64,000 bases of DNA from Lepeophtheirus salmonis. Lineage: Eukaryota > Arthropoda > Copepoda > Siphonostomatoida > Caligidae. The stretch covers positions 28,531,403 through 28,595,402 of the forward strand of contig NC_052138.2 of assembly GCF_016086655.4 (NCBI RefSeq). The letters run 5' to 3'. This document shows positions 1 to 10,450 of this stretch, piece after piece; the stretch's first letter is position 1; each line of letters opens with the position of its first letter. A program made the position numbers and the translations under genes. The notes under the pieces were generated by a model. That model saw only the letters and a list, made by a program, of their open reading frames with translations, was not told where the DNA came from and searched no databases.

Positions 1-1190
1 TTCTGTCCTCTAAAATGAATAAAGAACTATCACATATTCACCTTCAATTCTACTTCTCCTGGAGTTGTACACGTAGAAGAATGGTCTGATAGTTGACAAT
101 CTCTTTCTGTGAACTTACTAAAACATGGAATTTTTTCCAATGAATTACCTCTCACGATTCCTGAAGAGTATATTCTATAGAAAAAAACTTATCGGAGGAA
201 AGAATGAAATATCTTAAGATGAATGTCGTTCCTTTACTTTCTTGTAATGAAAAGTAACAACTTTTTTTTTTAAATCTATAAAAATGAAACGAACTTATTC
301 AACAAAAAAATAATAAATATTCATTTTCCTCAATATAAAGATTTCTTTCTTACGTTCACTTCTTCTCCTACATCCGTTAATTTATCTATAGATTCTTTAT
401 CATTTTTATCTTCACTATCTAATTATTTGGGAAAAGATGCTCCTTCAACATTATTGGCTAATTCATTATAATCCATAAAATTACACAACATTAAGTTGTC
501 TATTTTTGTTAATTTTTAATCCACTCCTTTTCTATTATCAGACACAGTATGCTATTTTGATTGAACAAGTAACTTATTATTATCCAAAACAACGACTCTC
601 TTATGAATATCCAAATGATGGGTTTAAATCACATTGAAAAAAAAAGAAAATGTGTTTTTCATGCGAAGAGTGTGATTTGCACAGTCAATATTTGAAGAAG
701 GAGATTAAAAAATGTGGAACTTGGAAACATTGTAGGAAAAAATATCTTAAAAAATATGATACATATTTGTATGTACAAAATACAACTGATAACCTCTTGA
801 TGGAATTAATGTACATATTATGTAAATGTGTTTTGTTTTTCTTATAGAACCAAATTTTTAATAATTTACCATTTGAAAACTATTTCTAGGGAATTACTTC
901 TACATTTTGAACTTTTCAACAAATTGTATTTATCCCTCCATATCAGTGTGTTCGTTTATTTTATCTTCATCTACGTATTTTACGTTATTTCCAACTTGTT
1001 ATGAAATAGTAAAACATTTTTTCTTGATTACTGGCATATTGTTTGATATGAGGTAGTTTTTATTATTGAGATAGGGCGTAAGGTAGTTCTATTTAAATTA
1101 TAAATGCATGGAAAGTTACGACAGATTAATTTTTTTTATCTATTCTACTTCTTCTTTTTCTTCAGAAATCAATTCTTGGAAAAATACCTG
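1..1190. other. AT-rich stretch without a recognised gene
   Basis: No homology was recognised. On the minus strand, about 330-610 gives one frame of roughly 95 codons with only three internal stops and a charged composition (motifs such as DSEDKNDKESIDKL and DVGEEVNVRKK). It may be a decayed coding piece, but the low stop count alone is weak evidence in AT-rich DNA. Confidence 0.3.
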
Positions 1191-1796
1191 TTACAATACT
1201 GGTTTAAGGATTTGTGACTCGTATCAAATGCAAAAGATGGCTCGAGACTATTCTATCTTCTCAACGGAGTAAATCAATTCTATACTCATTTAAAGAACCA
1301 ACTAAGTCGGCCGTTGTGAGATACCCTTCTAAGGCGGATGTTGAACAGAAATTTCTTCTCTCCGAAGATGCTTCTAAAAGTGTCTTAGAAATTTGATAAA
1401 CCACGGAAGTCCCCAAGGTATTCCATGGGTAGAAAAGGTCCTAATTATAACAGGAGAAAGACATTCTCTAGAAGAGGTAAATGTCCACATTTAAATATTT
1501 TTAAACGTTTGGAGGAAGTATTCGAAAGTACCGTTATTACAAATTCATATACCCGGCTTTTTGATGCCAGAATTTCATTTGTTGATGACGATATTGCAAC
1601 CTCTTCGTGAGCAGGCAAAACATCATTTTTTCAGTCAAATTGGGCCCTTTCATCAAATAGCTTATTCTTTATCAATGCAGTTAAATCTGGTTACATGCTC
1701 CAATTTATTTCTCAAGTCCCTCTTAGCATGTATTTTCATAACCCTGCATAAACAAAGGAGAGTTATCAGGCTATTCAACGAGAAATTGCTGGCATG

Positions 1797-2955
1797 CTGA
1801 AACACAAGGCCATACCAATGTTTACCTCTGCTACAAATAAATCCAGAAGTATACTCTAATATTTTTGCTATTGCCAAGAAGAATAGAGGCTGGCAAATTA
1901 TTATTAATGTTATATAAATTCATTGTAATAAGCAAATTTAAATTGGAAACTGGTACGTCTTTACGATCTTGGTTTCGTGAATATTCCTTTTTCCCTGCGT
2001 TACATCACTAACTCAAGATGCCCTAAGTATTTTGTTGTCAGCTGTCGATTCCCTCTTCTCCCTTGATACGTCATGGCCATTTCATAATTTATTCCTTTTT
2101 ATAAATACACAAAGTAATAAGTTATTCTGTACTAATCCTCCGTTTCTAAAATAACAGGAATACAATTCCATGTTGATCCCTCTTCGTTTTATAATATATA
2201 TATATTGGTCATTTAATTATTACTATGAATACATTTTGTCTATTTCTTCATAGAAATAATATAATAACTACTCTTTTAATAAAATATTACTCAGCAATAT
2301 TATCATACAATATCGAATAAAATACTTTGCAGACTTTAATATATGTAATTAAAATGGTGAAGAAATAATATGAAAATGATACTCTTGGATTATATAAGAG
2401 ATACACAGCAGTTGGTATGATTGACTTCATAGGCTAACTACCCAATGATTTTGAGCCTTTTTTCTGTTTCTTTTCGGAGGAAAGGTTGTGTGATACAATA
2501 AAGGTAACGACGTCTTTTGTCTTCTATTGACCTAGAAAACTCCTACCATTCTTTTCTTGTCAACCAAAACTATCGGAAATTCTTTCTTTTTAAGTTCAAT
2601 GGTATTACCTATGAATTTAACGTTTTGTGCTTTGGGTTCGCGTCAAACCTTTCACGTATTTACAGAGTTACTAAAACCTCATATTACTTATTTAAGAGGT
2701 GAATTGAACATCGTTTGGAGTATTTATCTGGACGATTTTAATATTCAGGCTTCGGATTACGACTCTGCCCCTAGAAACTTGTACCGTGGCATTTATGTAC
2801 TCATATATAGGCCCCAGTATCAATTTATAAAAAAAGTTATTTTTTACACTCTAAATAAATTGAATATTTGGGCTGTAGTTGGGGATCCACTGAAAGTCCG
2901 GTCATTATCACAGATCTCACAAACACATGATTCCGTTCTCAATGCGATTACTTAG
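1797..2955 (+). pseudogene. DIRS-like reverse transcriptase, broken
   Basis: The N-terminal RT block is readable at about 1797-1917 (NIFAIAKKNRGWQIIINV, matching the family pattern of a Lys-Lys-x-Gly-Trp followed by an Ile-Asn block). About 590 bases then read poorly and may hold an insertion or strong decay. The core resumes at 2517 (SIDLENSYHSF, then FKFNGITYEFNVLCFGF). After a frameshift it continues near 2630-2770 with LLKPHITYLRG and the catalytic box IYLDDFNIQ, the YxDD motif of reverse transcriptases. At least one frameshift and a large disruption make it non-functional. Confidence 0.75.
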
Positions 2956-2997
2956 CGTCCGCTCTGTACCATCTGGTAGATTATTATTTTCATAGTC

Positions 2998-3319
2998 AGA
3001 AGATCCCAATACAATTGGTATAGACGCTTTCTCAACGAGTTGGAATCCTTCCAGTTATTACTTTCATCAGGTTCCTCTTCTACAAAAAGTTATTGCTAGA
3101 TTACGCTCCTTGACGACTAGCCGTCCTTCTATCATCATAACTTTTCACTGGAGGGGTACCAGATGGTTCCTGGACCTCATTTCCCTCTCACGGGATTCAA
3201 TCGATGTGGGTCATTGCTCCAAACTCCTAAGAGACCCTCGATCTCAACGTCCATCCGACATCCTACTAGGAACATTGAGAGCAGGATATTCTCAACCTGC
3301 TCGACATTATAACAAATGA
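2998..3319 (+). pseudogene. DIRS-like RNase H/linker region
   Basis: One open frame runs through about 107 codons. It begins EDPNTIGIDAFSTSWNPSSY, which resembles the 'DA(L/F)S..W' segment found after RNase H in DIRS elements, and continues with FHQVPLLQKVIARLRS and then HWRGTRWFLDLISLS, matching the family's 'W..Q.WFP.L..L' segment before the recombinase. The catalytic part of RNase H appears deleted between about 2950 and 2998. The assignment rests on order and motif resemblance. Confidence 0.6.
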
Positions 3320-3349
3320 CATTTCGTTATAAAGAAATATGGGGCGGCA

Positions 3350-3870
3350 ACTCTTACTTTTGAAATTTTATATAAAAATACTCTAGTCTTGTTGGCACTT
3401 GCATTTACAGCCAAGGTCAGCAGATTACACCTATTGGGTTCTGAGATTCATTGCAATAGAGATGGGTCTATCTACATATCTCTTTTAGGATTATAGAGAA
3501 ACTCGTCTTAACATGACCTTCGTGTTGGTATTACCCTAGATTATTTTGAGGATGACGACCTTTTAAATCCGATTTCTCATGTAATCACTTTAGCTAACAC
3601 GACCCCCCTTATTGGAGGCCAATCTGAATATTCATTTAATACTTTTCAAGGGCCTTTTAAGCCCCCTCACTTTTAGTCGCTGGCTTTGATCATTGATGTA
3701 AGCAGCAGGAATTAATATCCTAGCATTTAAACCCCATAGCGCCAATACAGCTATGGTGGGCTTTAAATGTAATGAAGGAAGCTCATTGGTAGAAATATTT
3801 AAGTAGGGATTTTGGTCTGAGAACTAGTTTACTTTCCAATACTTTTATAACGTTCCTCTTTTTTTCTTGA
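3350..3870 (+). pseudogene. DIRS-like tyrosine recombinase, broken
   Basis: The first readable block (about 3358-3495) gives VLLALAFTAKVSRLHLLG, the helix holding the first catalytic Arg region of tyrosine recombinases (family pattern 'LLAL..G.R.SDL..L'). The second block (3700-3870) gives AAGINILAFKPHSANTAMVG, matching the family's 'GI....FkaHS.RsA' box around the catalytic His/Arg, and then a 'W....tF..fY' tail reading FWSEN-FTFQYFYNVPL that would hold the catalytic Tyr. Stops lie between blocks. The second Arg position reads Asn (HSANTA), so activity is not expected. Confidence 0.65.
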
Positions 3871-3899
3871 AATTTCAGGGATATATTAATCTCAGAATC

Positions 3900-4499
3900 A
3901 TGGGTGTGGGTCTCCCACGCTAAGAAAATTTTGATTTTCAATTCAAAATTGACATCTCTAGAAAATATCCCACATCAAGATATTACTACTATTTTGGTGA
4001 TGAGCTAATACCTAAATTAGGTTATAGGTATATATATATATATATGTTAATATTATAGTTTTTATATGTTAAACATTATCTTTTAAGAGTCTTTAATTTA
4101 TAGATCTCACTTTACTTATAAGAATATCTAAATATGTCCAGTTCGAAAATGAAAATATACTTTTTGTAAATTATAAATAATTCGGTAAATTAATGTATTT
4201 AATTCATTAAAACTACAAAATCGTCTAACGCGATCACGGTCTTCCTGCTGTCCCTTACTACATTGAGGGATTTTTTCTGCTGGAAACCACGTAACTCCTT
4301 TATATCATACAAATTGTTTAACGTAGCAATGACATGAAATTATATATACTACCTTGGTTTATCGGTAGTTATATACAATTTTATTAATTGCAGAGTTAAA
4401 CAATTATTGTGTCCCCCCTCCTCCATCCCTTCGATGTTTTCTTTCTCTTTCCTTCGATCTAGATTTTTTGGTGCAAAGATGAAGATAAAACAAAGGAAA
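3900..4499. other. AT-rich spacer with short TA microsatellite
   Basis: No coding signal seen. A short (TA)n run lies near 4028-4046. The first 120 bases may include the 3' end of the DIRS-like element. Confidence 0.4.
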
Positions 4500-4807
4500 T
4501 AGTAGACATTAACTTAGTCTACTGTATGTAAGTCATATTTTAGTAAAAGTGTAATTATACATTTGTAATTCCGTTCTACCTTAGCTATTTTAGAAACAGA
4601 CACCAAAACGTTACAATAAGAATCTGGTCCCCATGAATCCCACAATCTCTACGATATCTCTTACTTCTCTTACATCATCCTCTTTCTACTGATAGCCTTC
4701 ACTTCAACTAAGCAAAAGAGAAGGTGGAAGGGACTATTGACAAATGTATAGCAACGTTTTTTAATAAAATTTGACATTAATACAGTAGACTTAGTTAATG
4801 TCTACTA
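4500..4807. repeat. 308-bp element bounded by 27-bp inverted repeats
   Basis: Positions 4500-4526 and 4781-4807 are inverted repeats of each other, matching at 26 of 27 bases by eye (motif TAGTAGACATTAACT and its complement). The enclosed 254 bases have no coding capacity. The structure is that of a MITE or foldback element. Confidence 0.6.
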
Positions 4808-6660
4808 TTTTATGTCATAGCGTAGCTATGTATATGTATAGAATTTAACGCATCCATAAAAACTAAATTTTAAATTTCTTCTCACTGGTGTACAGGCTCT
4901 TTTTAGTTTTTCCACCATAATATATATTTCCTGTTCTTGGAGGAGATTTGTATTTCTGGATTGAAGGGGTCATCAAAATTTCCCTTTTATTAATCTAATT
5001 GAAGGTTTCTCTGAAAGAATGGGGTGAACCCAATTATTTGTTAAAGGTCTCGGACCGACAACTATCGCCTTTGGTGGCATTTATCAACAAGATCTTGTAT
5101 CTTTTGCACAGTTATTTGATGAATGTCTTTGACCGACAACCTTCTCCTATGGCGAAATTTAGTGATAAGATCTGGGATTTTTTGCGCCTTCTTCTCAGAA
5201 ACAGGTATGAGTCATGGACACATAGTACCATAACAATCCTAGATGAATTAGTTGCGTCTTTGGAATCCATGAACTCGTATTCAAATTGCCCTTGAAACCA
5301 AGGATTGTGTGTAACATCGATGCTAAATACGGTGAGAGCGAGGCGTGCAAAATTAAGCCATCTAAATAGATACTACAACTTATCTTAAGGAACAAGAAGG
5401 TTCTTTAGATAAAAATTGTGGTTTATAACCATATTCAAAATATTCAGTATAGATTTAATTTTTGTTAAAATTGCAACAATTATGTAAACATAGTCCTAGC
5501 TTCTGTGAGTAGTTGAAAAAAGTTATAAGAAAAGAGGTTAAACCCCAAATTTGAAAGTATTTAAATTCCTTTATCTAAAGTCTCAAAATCAAAAATATAA
5601 CTAAATGAGAAATAACTTAAGGAGGTCTGTATCCTTCTCATGGAGGCCTTTCATTACCTGTTGAAGGTCCCATAAAATTCTTAGGAGGAGTGTTGACCCT
5701 AAGGAAGGGTTAGGGTTCGAAGGCATGATAGCCGTTGTCCACCCAAAAGGTATATTTAGATACCATGAACCCCTTGGTTTCCTTGCTGCTTGATTTAATA
5801 GATCGACAGAGGTAGGAATCCAACTTATCTATAAATTAATTAAGGACCAAATATAAGATGGTTCTTGGGGCTGAGTCTTTTGATTTCTTCTCCAGGATTG
5901 ATGTTTTAGGGACTCTTTAAAGGCAGAGACTAAAAGTATTTTTCTAGAGTACATAAAAATCTTTTCCATTCTTCTCAGGCGTTGCATAAAGGTTGCCCCG
6001 TGCGTGACAAACGTCTTCCACAGAAGGGAGATATTCAACTAAGGAGACATCGAAGGACTCCATTTCTTAATCACATTTCTTGGATTTTTCCAAAAAAATT
6101 TATTTAACTTGCTGCTTCATCCAAAAGATCGGCAGAGGTAGAAATCGCAGTTAACTTTATTGAAGTGTCACTTATTCATAAGCCCCTGCTTCTCAAAAAA
6201 CCCTTGAAAACCAAGGTTAATCGATTTGCCAAGGTTACACCAGCACGTGTAGGAATCGACAGACTCTGTTAATTTATCAAATTAATCTATAAAGGATTTG
6301 AATTTTGTGTCAGATTTTGAGTGTGTTGCCGAGCCGTGCCTGGCAAACTTCTCCACTGAAGGTAATAAGAATTGTGACGTCATGCATAAAGGATGATAGT
6401 GTGTTTTGACCAATGCATCAGTTATTTCTACGGACTTTTAACTGATGTTTATTAATTTTTACTTAACTATTTACATTTATACGTCTTGACTCTTAAAGGG
6501 TAGAAACAGAAAGAGAAGAAGTATAAGGAAGGAACACATGTCGTAGAGGAAATGAAATTCAGGGTGACCAGATTCTTATCGAAAAGTTTTGGTGTTTGTT
6601 TCTAAAATAGCTTGGGTAGAACGGAATTACAAATGTATAGCTACGCTATGACATAAAATT
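4553..6660. repeat. Inverted pair of a 150-bp repeat enclosing 1.8 kb
   Basis: About 4553-4700 and 6484-6640 are long inverted copies of each other, sharing for example TTTGTAATTCCGTTCTACC and ATTTTAGAAACA followed by CACCAAAAC in opposite orientation. The left copy lies inside the 4500-4807 element. Just outside the right copy (6633-6660) is a short block, ATGTCATAGCGTAGCTAT in reverse, that also follows the left element at 4813-4831. This could be two insertions of one family or the ends of a composite element. Confidence 0.55.
5040..6390. repeat. Imperfect tandem duplications
   Basis: Two scales of internal repetition are visible. Around 5047 and 5127 the motif 'gaccgacaac-(t/c)t-ctccta' recurs with a spacing near 80 bases. 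Around 5785 and 6110 the block 'TTGCTGCTT...AGATCG(A/G)CAGAGGTAG' recurs about 325-330 bases apart, and a matching partner block follows each (near 5983 and 6325). One open frame, 4999-5295 plus, contains the 80-base repeat (DRQLSPLVAF and DRQPSPMAKF), but the rest of the region is not open and no protein family was recognised. Confidence 0.45.
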
Positions 6661-6669
6661 ATACATGGA

Positions 6670-8130
6670 AACATTTAATGACAATCCAACGTCATTATTA
6701 TTTCTTTCATTCTATAAATCATTGGATGTTTTTCTCAACTATTTATCTTGAGAAAAATGGAAGATATGAACTGTTGTTTCTTATCAGACCAGTTTTGTGG
6801 AGAAAAACATTCATTTTCATATTTCTTTTTCAAAAAATATCAACAACAGTTCTCAATATGAAACAATGAAAACTTTTATTTCTAATCAAAATTGTATTAT
6901 TTGTTCGTGACAAAAACGTTCAGGTAAACTGCATCTCAATTAATACAATATCTAAATTGAATAAACGATCTAAATAATTAATGGACCTTTTTTTCTAAAT
7001 TTTAATATTATTATATACTTGTTATATTAGTTAATAAAAATTATTTGTTAAAATTATTTTTGCTTAATTTATTATTTATCTATAAAGTTTAAAATAAATA
7101 AATCTATGAACTAATTTTGCTTTAAACACAATTCATATCATGTATTCCTATAAAACACGTTTTTTTTTCATGTCTAGTCGAGAGATATGTATAAGAAGTC
7201 TTTGCTTAAAACAATATTTTTTGAAGAAGGCTTCTAGAGTTTAAGAAGCTAACAAATGACAATATAGTTTATCCGTTGCCTGGGGAACAGTATAAAGGAA
7301 AATTATTTTTGCTTAAAAACAAAAAAAAATTAGATTATCCCATATGAAATAGTAGATTGGGATCTGGGTAAAGCACAAAACCTCCTCCTAAAATCAAATT
7401 GAGTTATTTATCTAAATTTGGTCCAAAGTTACGGTAAATTATACTTTTTTCCCCTTGATGAATGCTAGTAATTAATAATTGGGGAGGTAGAAAAGGATAC
7501 TCAAGTACATCGCCGTACGTCAGTATTACGCTTTGTTCGTTTCAGAGGACCAAAAAACCCAACGCAACCGTCCACCAATCCCATATGTAAATATAGATGA
7601 ATTAAGTCATAATTATTTATTAAAATCTATTATATAGAACTAACTTATGACAACTCTTAATAGTACTGAGTCATTGTACTAAAATTACATATTTCTAGCA
7701 TGTCAACCCAAAAGGAATCTAGAATAGTTTTTCACAAAATTGAACATGAAATACATTTTCCAAAAAATAATTAGTTCCTTTCAATGAAAAAAATGAATCT
7801 GATTAATCCTTTGAAAGCACCGCAAATTGTACTTAAAGTAGCCAAAATTCACTACCTCATGTATAGAATTAGGAAATTAATAAATTATACGTCTAACACA
7901 ATATTGGGGCCAAATTAAGTCAGATAGATAAAACGGAGTTTTTAAACTACAGTTAACACTCTCACGTTTCTCAATTCACCCCAGAAATTTGAATTCAAAT
8001 CCTATAATTGACCGTAATATCTCTTTCAAATATTGCCTGTCATTTTATAAATAGAAATGATAGAACCTTTGTATATATAATTCGTGTATTTTTCATAAAA
8101 ATAAATCGTTTTTTTTACTAAATCCATACG
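6670..8130. other. AT-rich stretch with dispersed repeat A near its end
   Basis: No gene seen. The segment at about 7795-7960 is a diverged copy of a repeat also present at 39355-39530 (listed separately). Confidence 0.4.
7795..7960. repeat. Dispersed repeat A, copy 1
   Basis: Shares with 39355-39530 an ordered set of blocks: AATCCTTTG-AAA-(G/T)-ACCGCAAATTG, ACTTAAA, CAAAATT-A-C-CCTCA, then ATTAG-AA, at matching spacing. Nature unknown, non-coding. Confidence 0.5.
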
Positions 8131-8134
8131 AAAA

Positions 8135-10000
8135 ATGCTGTGTGCGTCTTTGTTTTCATCCTCAGTCACTGCTTCCTCCTGTCCAGATGACCCTGCTCCA
8201 GTTGAAGCTTCACTGCCTGAACCAAAATCTGAACAGTCCGTTTCTGCAAAAGAGGAAGTTGCTGCAAACACAGAAAATAATGGGGACTCACCAACTTACC
8301 CTAATTGGCGTATTTCTGCTGTAATAAGCCTTCTTATTCTCGATATTGGGCCCAATTTCTCTCCCAAGCAGCTCTCTTTAGTTATCAACAACAATATTTC
8401 CTCTGCAGAGGACTCTGAAACTAGCGAAATGACCAGGGAGGTGAGAAGAGCAAAACTAAGGAGATGGAGTTTGCAGACGGCGGCCAGGAGTACCCCGACG
8501 TCTTGACGAGCCAGCTGGTTCACCCGATACTTACCAAGCGGGCCACAGCGGAAGTACATCCAGAACAGAACTAGAGTGGAAAATGAGCGGGAAACTGTCC
8601 TTAAAGTCAAGGAGGATCATCATCTATAGCCCAAGTTACAAACATACAGTCATCAGATAGATGATAAATACTCCAGAAACTTTCAATATGACTGGTTCCG
8701 TAAGTTCCCATGCCTAGAATTTGACGAGGTTGAAAAGTCCGTCAAGTGTTTCGCCCGTTCCAAATTTTCTATTTCCAATCATGGGAACTTGAGTTGGAAA
8801 CATGGAAAAACAGTTCCTCGTTGAAAGTTCATTCAAGCAACAATAAACTCAAACTGTCGATAGAAAAGTGGATATATTTTCTCACATCAAAGAGAAGGAA
8901 TACCTCAGTTCTCGGCCAGGTTCAGTCTCAATATGCTCCGGAAGTCGCTTATTTGAGGCATATTTTCCAAATTGTAGGGCTCCTCGCAAGGTAGGGATTG
9001 GCTTTTCGCGGTGATTCTGAAAAAAGAGAAAAGTTGACGGAACCTAATTAAAACAATTGAGGAAACTTCATTGAGCTTTTGTCCCTGCGTTCACACGACA
9101 ATTTGATTCTCAAAGATAATCTGGATGCCAAGGTCAAAAATTTGGTTCAGCTGGGGAAGGTTTTGCCAAGTGGATTTCAGCTGACATCCAAAATAAGCTG
9201 ATAGAGATTATAACATCCAAAGTGACGGAGAATATAATTGAAGATGTCAAGGTGTGTGCTGGCAATGATGACTAATGGTTCTCTAGGATTGTTGATGAGA
9301 CATCAGATATGTCAAACACGGAGAAGTTCAGTCTGTCACTGGGATATATGACGAGTGAAGGCATCAAAAGAGCTTTCTCAAGTTTGTAAAAGTTACCCAG
9401 ACAGCTGGAAAATATTTATTTGAGAAGCTATACAAGGCTGTCAAGGATCTCAGCCTTAACCCTGATCCCACTGTCTCCCTGGCCGCGGACGGCGCCTTCA
9501 ACATATCCAGCATCAAACAGGGTATCGCCGCCTGGTGGAAGGAAACCCCCCTTGTGTATACATCCACTGCTATGCCCATGTCCTCAACCTTGTAGTTAAA
9601 GATTTTCTCTCAGAGATAACCCTGTTGAGAAATACAATGGGACAGTGCAAATTTTATACAACTTCATTGGAGGGTCACCAAAGAGGTCAAGTTGGTGAAG
9701 ATAACAAGTGAAGATTAGGAGCTTGCCGAGATTATGACCCTGAACAATCAGTCTGCCACACACTTGAGTCTCTGCTACAATACCGTACACGTTGTATCTC
9801 TAGAGATAGTCAGAATCATGAAGACCCTCATAATAATGAGAAAAGATAAAATACATTGTGGAATTCAACAGCAACTTTTCTGCAAAATAGCATCTTTAGT
9901 CACGAATTTTTCTTCGGTATTGAACTATTGAAGACACTCCTCAGACACACACACATCCACCTTGTCAGATGAACTTTATTGGAGAAAGGTTGACCTAACA
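8135..10000 (+). pseudogene. Decayed hAT transposase with TTF-type zinc finger (ZMYM/DUF4371-like)
   Basis: hAT transposases cut and paste DNA; this subfamily starts with a TTF-type zinc finger followed by a DUF4371/RNase H-like part. Readable blocks in order are: an N-terminal part (8135-8506) with the segment ISLLILDIGPNFSPKQLSL; the zinc-finger region at about 8640-8815 (FQYDWFRKFPCLEFDEVEKS, then VKCF, then NLSWKHGKTV); NFIELLSLRSHDN at about 9065; a DUF4371-like block at 9190-9360 (IVDETSDMSNTEKFSLSLGY); SLAADGAFNISSIKQG at about 9475; and YIHCYAHVLNLVVKDF at about 9555-9605. There are stops (for example near 9273 and 9388) and a frameshift at a C run near 9547. Local GC is higher than the surroundings. 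The C-terminal dimerisation part was not recognised. Confidence 0.75.
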
Positions 10001-10450
10001 AAGGCCCGGAAACACGTATTTATAGTTCAAAACTTTTGCTCTCATTCTTATACTCCATTATACTCCTTCCTTTCTGAATAGGTTGGCATTGATTTTCCTC
10101 CTAGAGTTTATTCTTGTGCTTTTATTTTTCTCAATGTTTGCCTGAAGAAAACAATAGTCAGACAGTCCATTGGACTATATTCTTGCAAGATCTAATCTGT
10201 GCTGCAGCATTTGTCCTGTTAAATATCCCACGTTCACCACTGAAAATCAACCGTTCATCTTTGTAACTTTTGACAGACACCGATTCAATCTAGAATTAAA
10301 AGTGAGTGATTATTTTTGACATACAACACTGCTCAAGTATGTATATATTTTCTCTATTTTGTCTGATTCCTTTAGTTTCCATATTTTGAGAGATAAAAGT
10401 AAATGTGAACTCATCAATTTTAATCACTGAAGTAATAGTATCTTTATAGC
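10000..10450. other. Spacer between the hAT relic and the TEP1-like locus
   Basis: No gene recognised. The left part may include the decayed 3' end of the hAT element. Confidence 0.3.

Larger units (their letters stand above)
1200..3900 (+). mobile_element. Decayed DIRS-like tyrosine-recombinase retroelement
   Basis: The stretch reads, with many frameshifts and stops, through the usual order of a DIRS-type element: a gag-like part with a basic, Arg/Lys-rich stretch (about 1214-1610), reverse transcriptase (1797-2955), an RNase H/linker part (2998-3319) and a tyrosine recombinase (3350-3870). DIRS elements integrate with a tyrosine recombinase instead of a DDE integrase. No integrase zinc finger or aspartic protease is visible, which fits DIRS and not Ty3/gypsy. 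Exact ends were not defined; the sequence after 3890 could hold a terminal repeat. Confidence 0.75.

Noticed and set aside
650..847. 65-codon plus-strand frame with a CxxCxxC-like start
   Set aside because: It begins in a low-complexity A-rich patch, ends in a hydrophobic T-rich tail and has no family pattern. The spacing of the cysteines does not form a known zinc motif.
8026..8271. Minus-strand 81-codon frame rich in Ser/Gly/Glu
   Set aside because: It is the antisense shadow of the N-terminal part of the hAT relic, whose plus-strand frame continues into recognisable transposase blocks.
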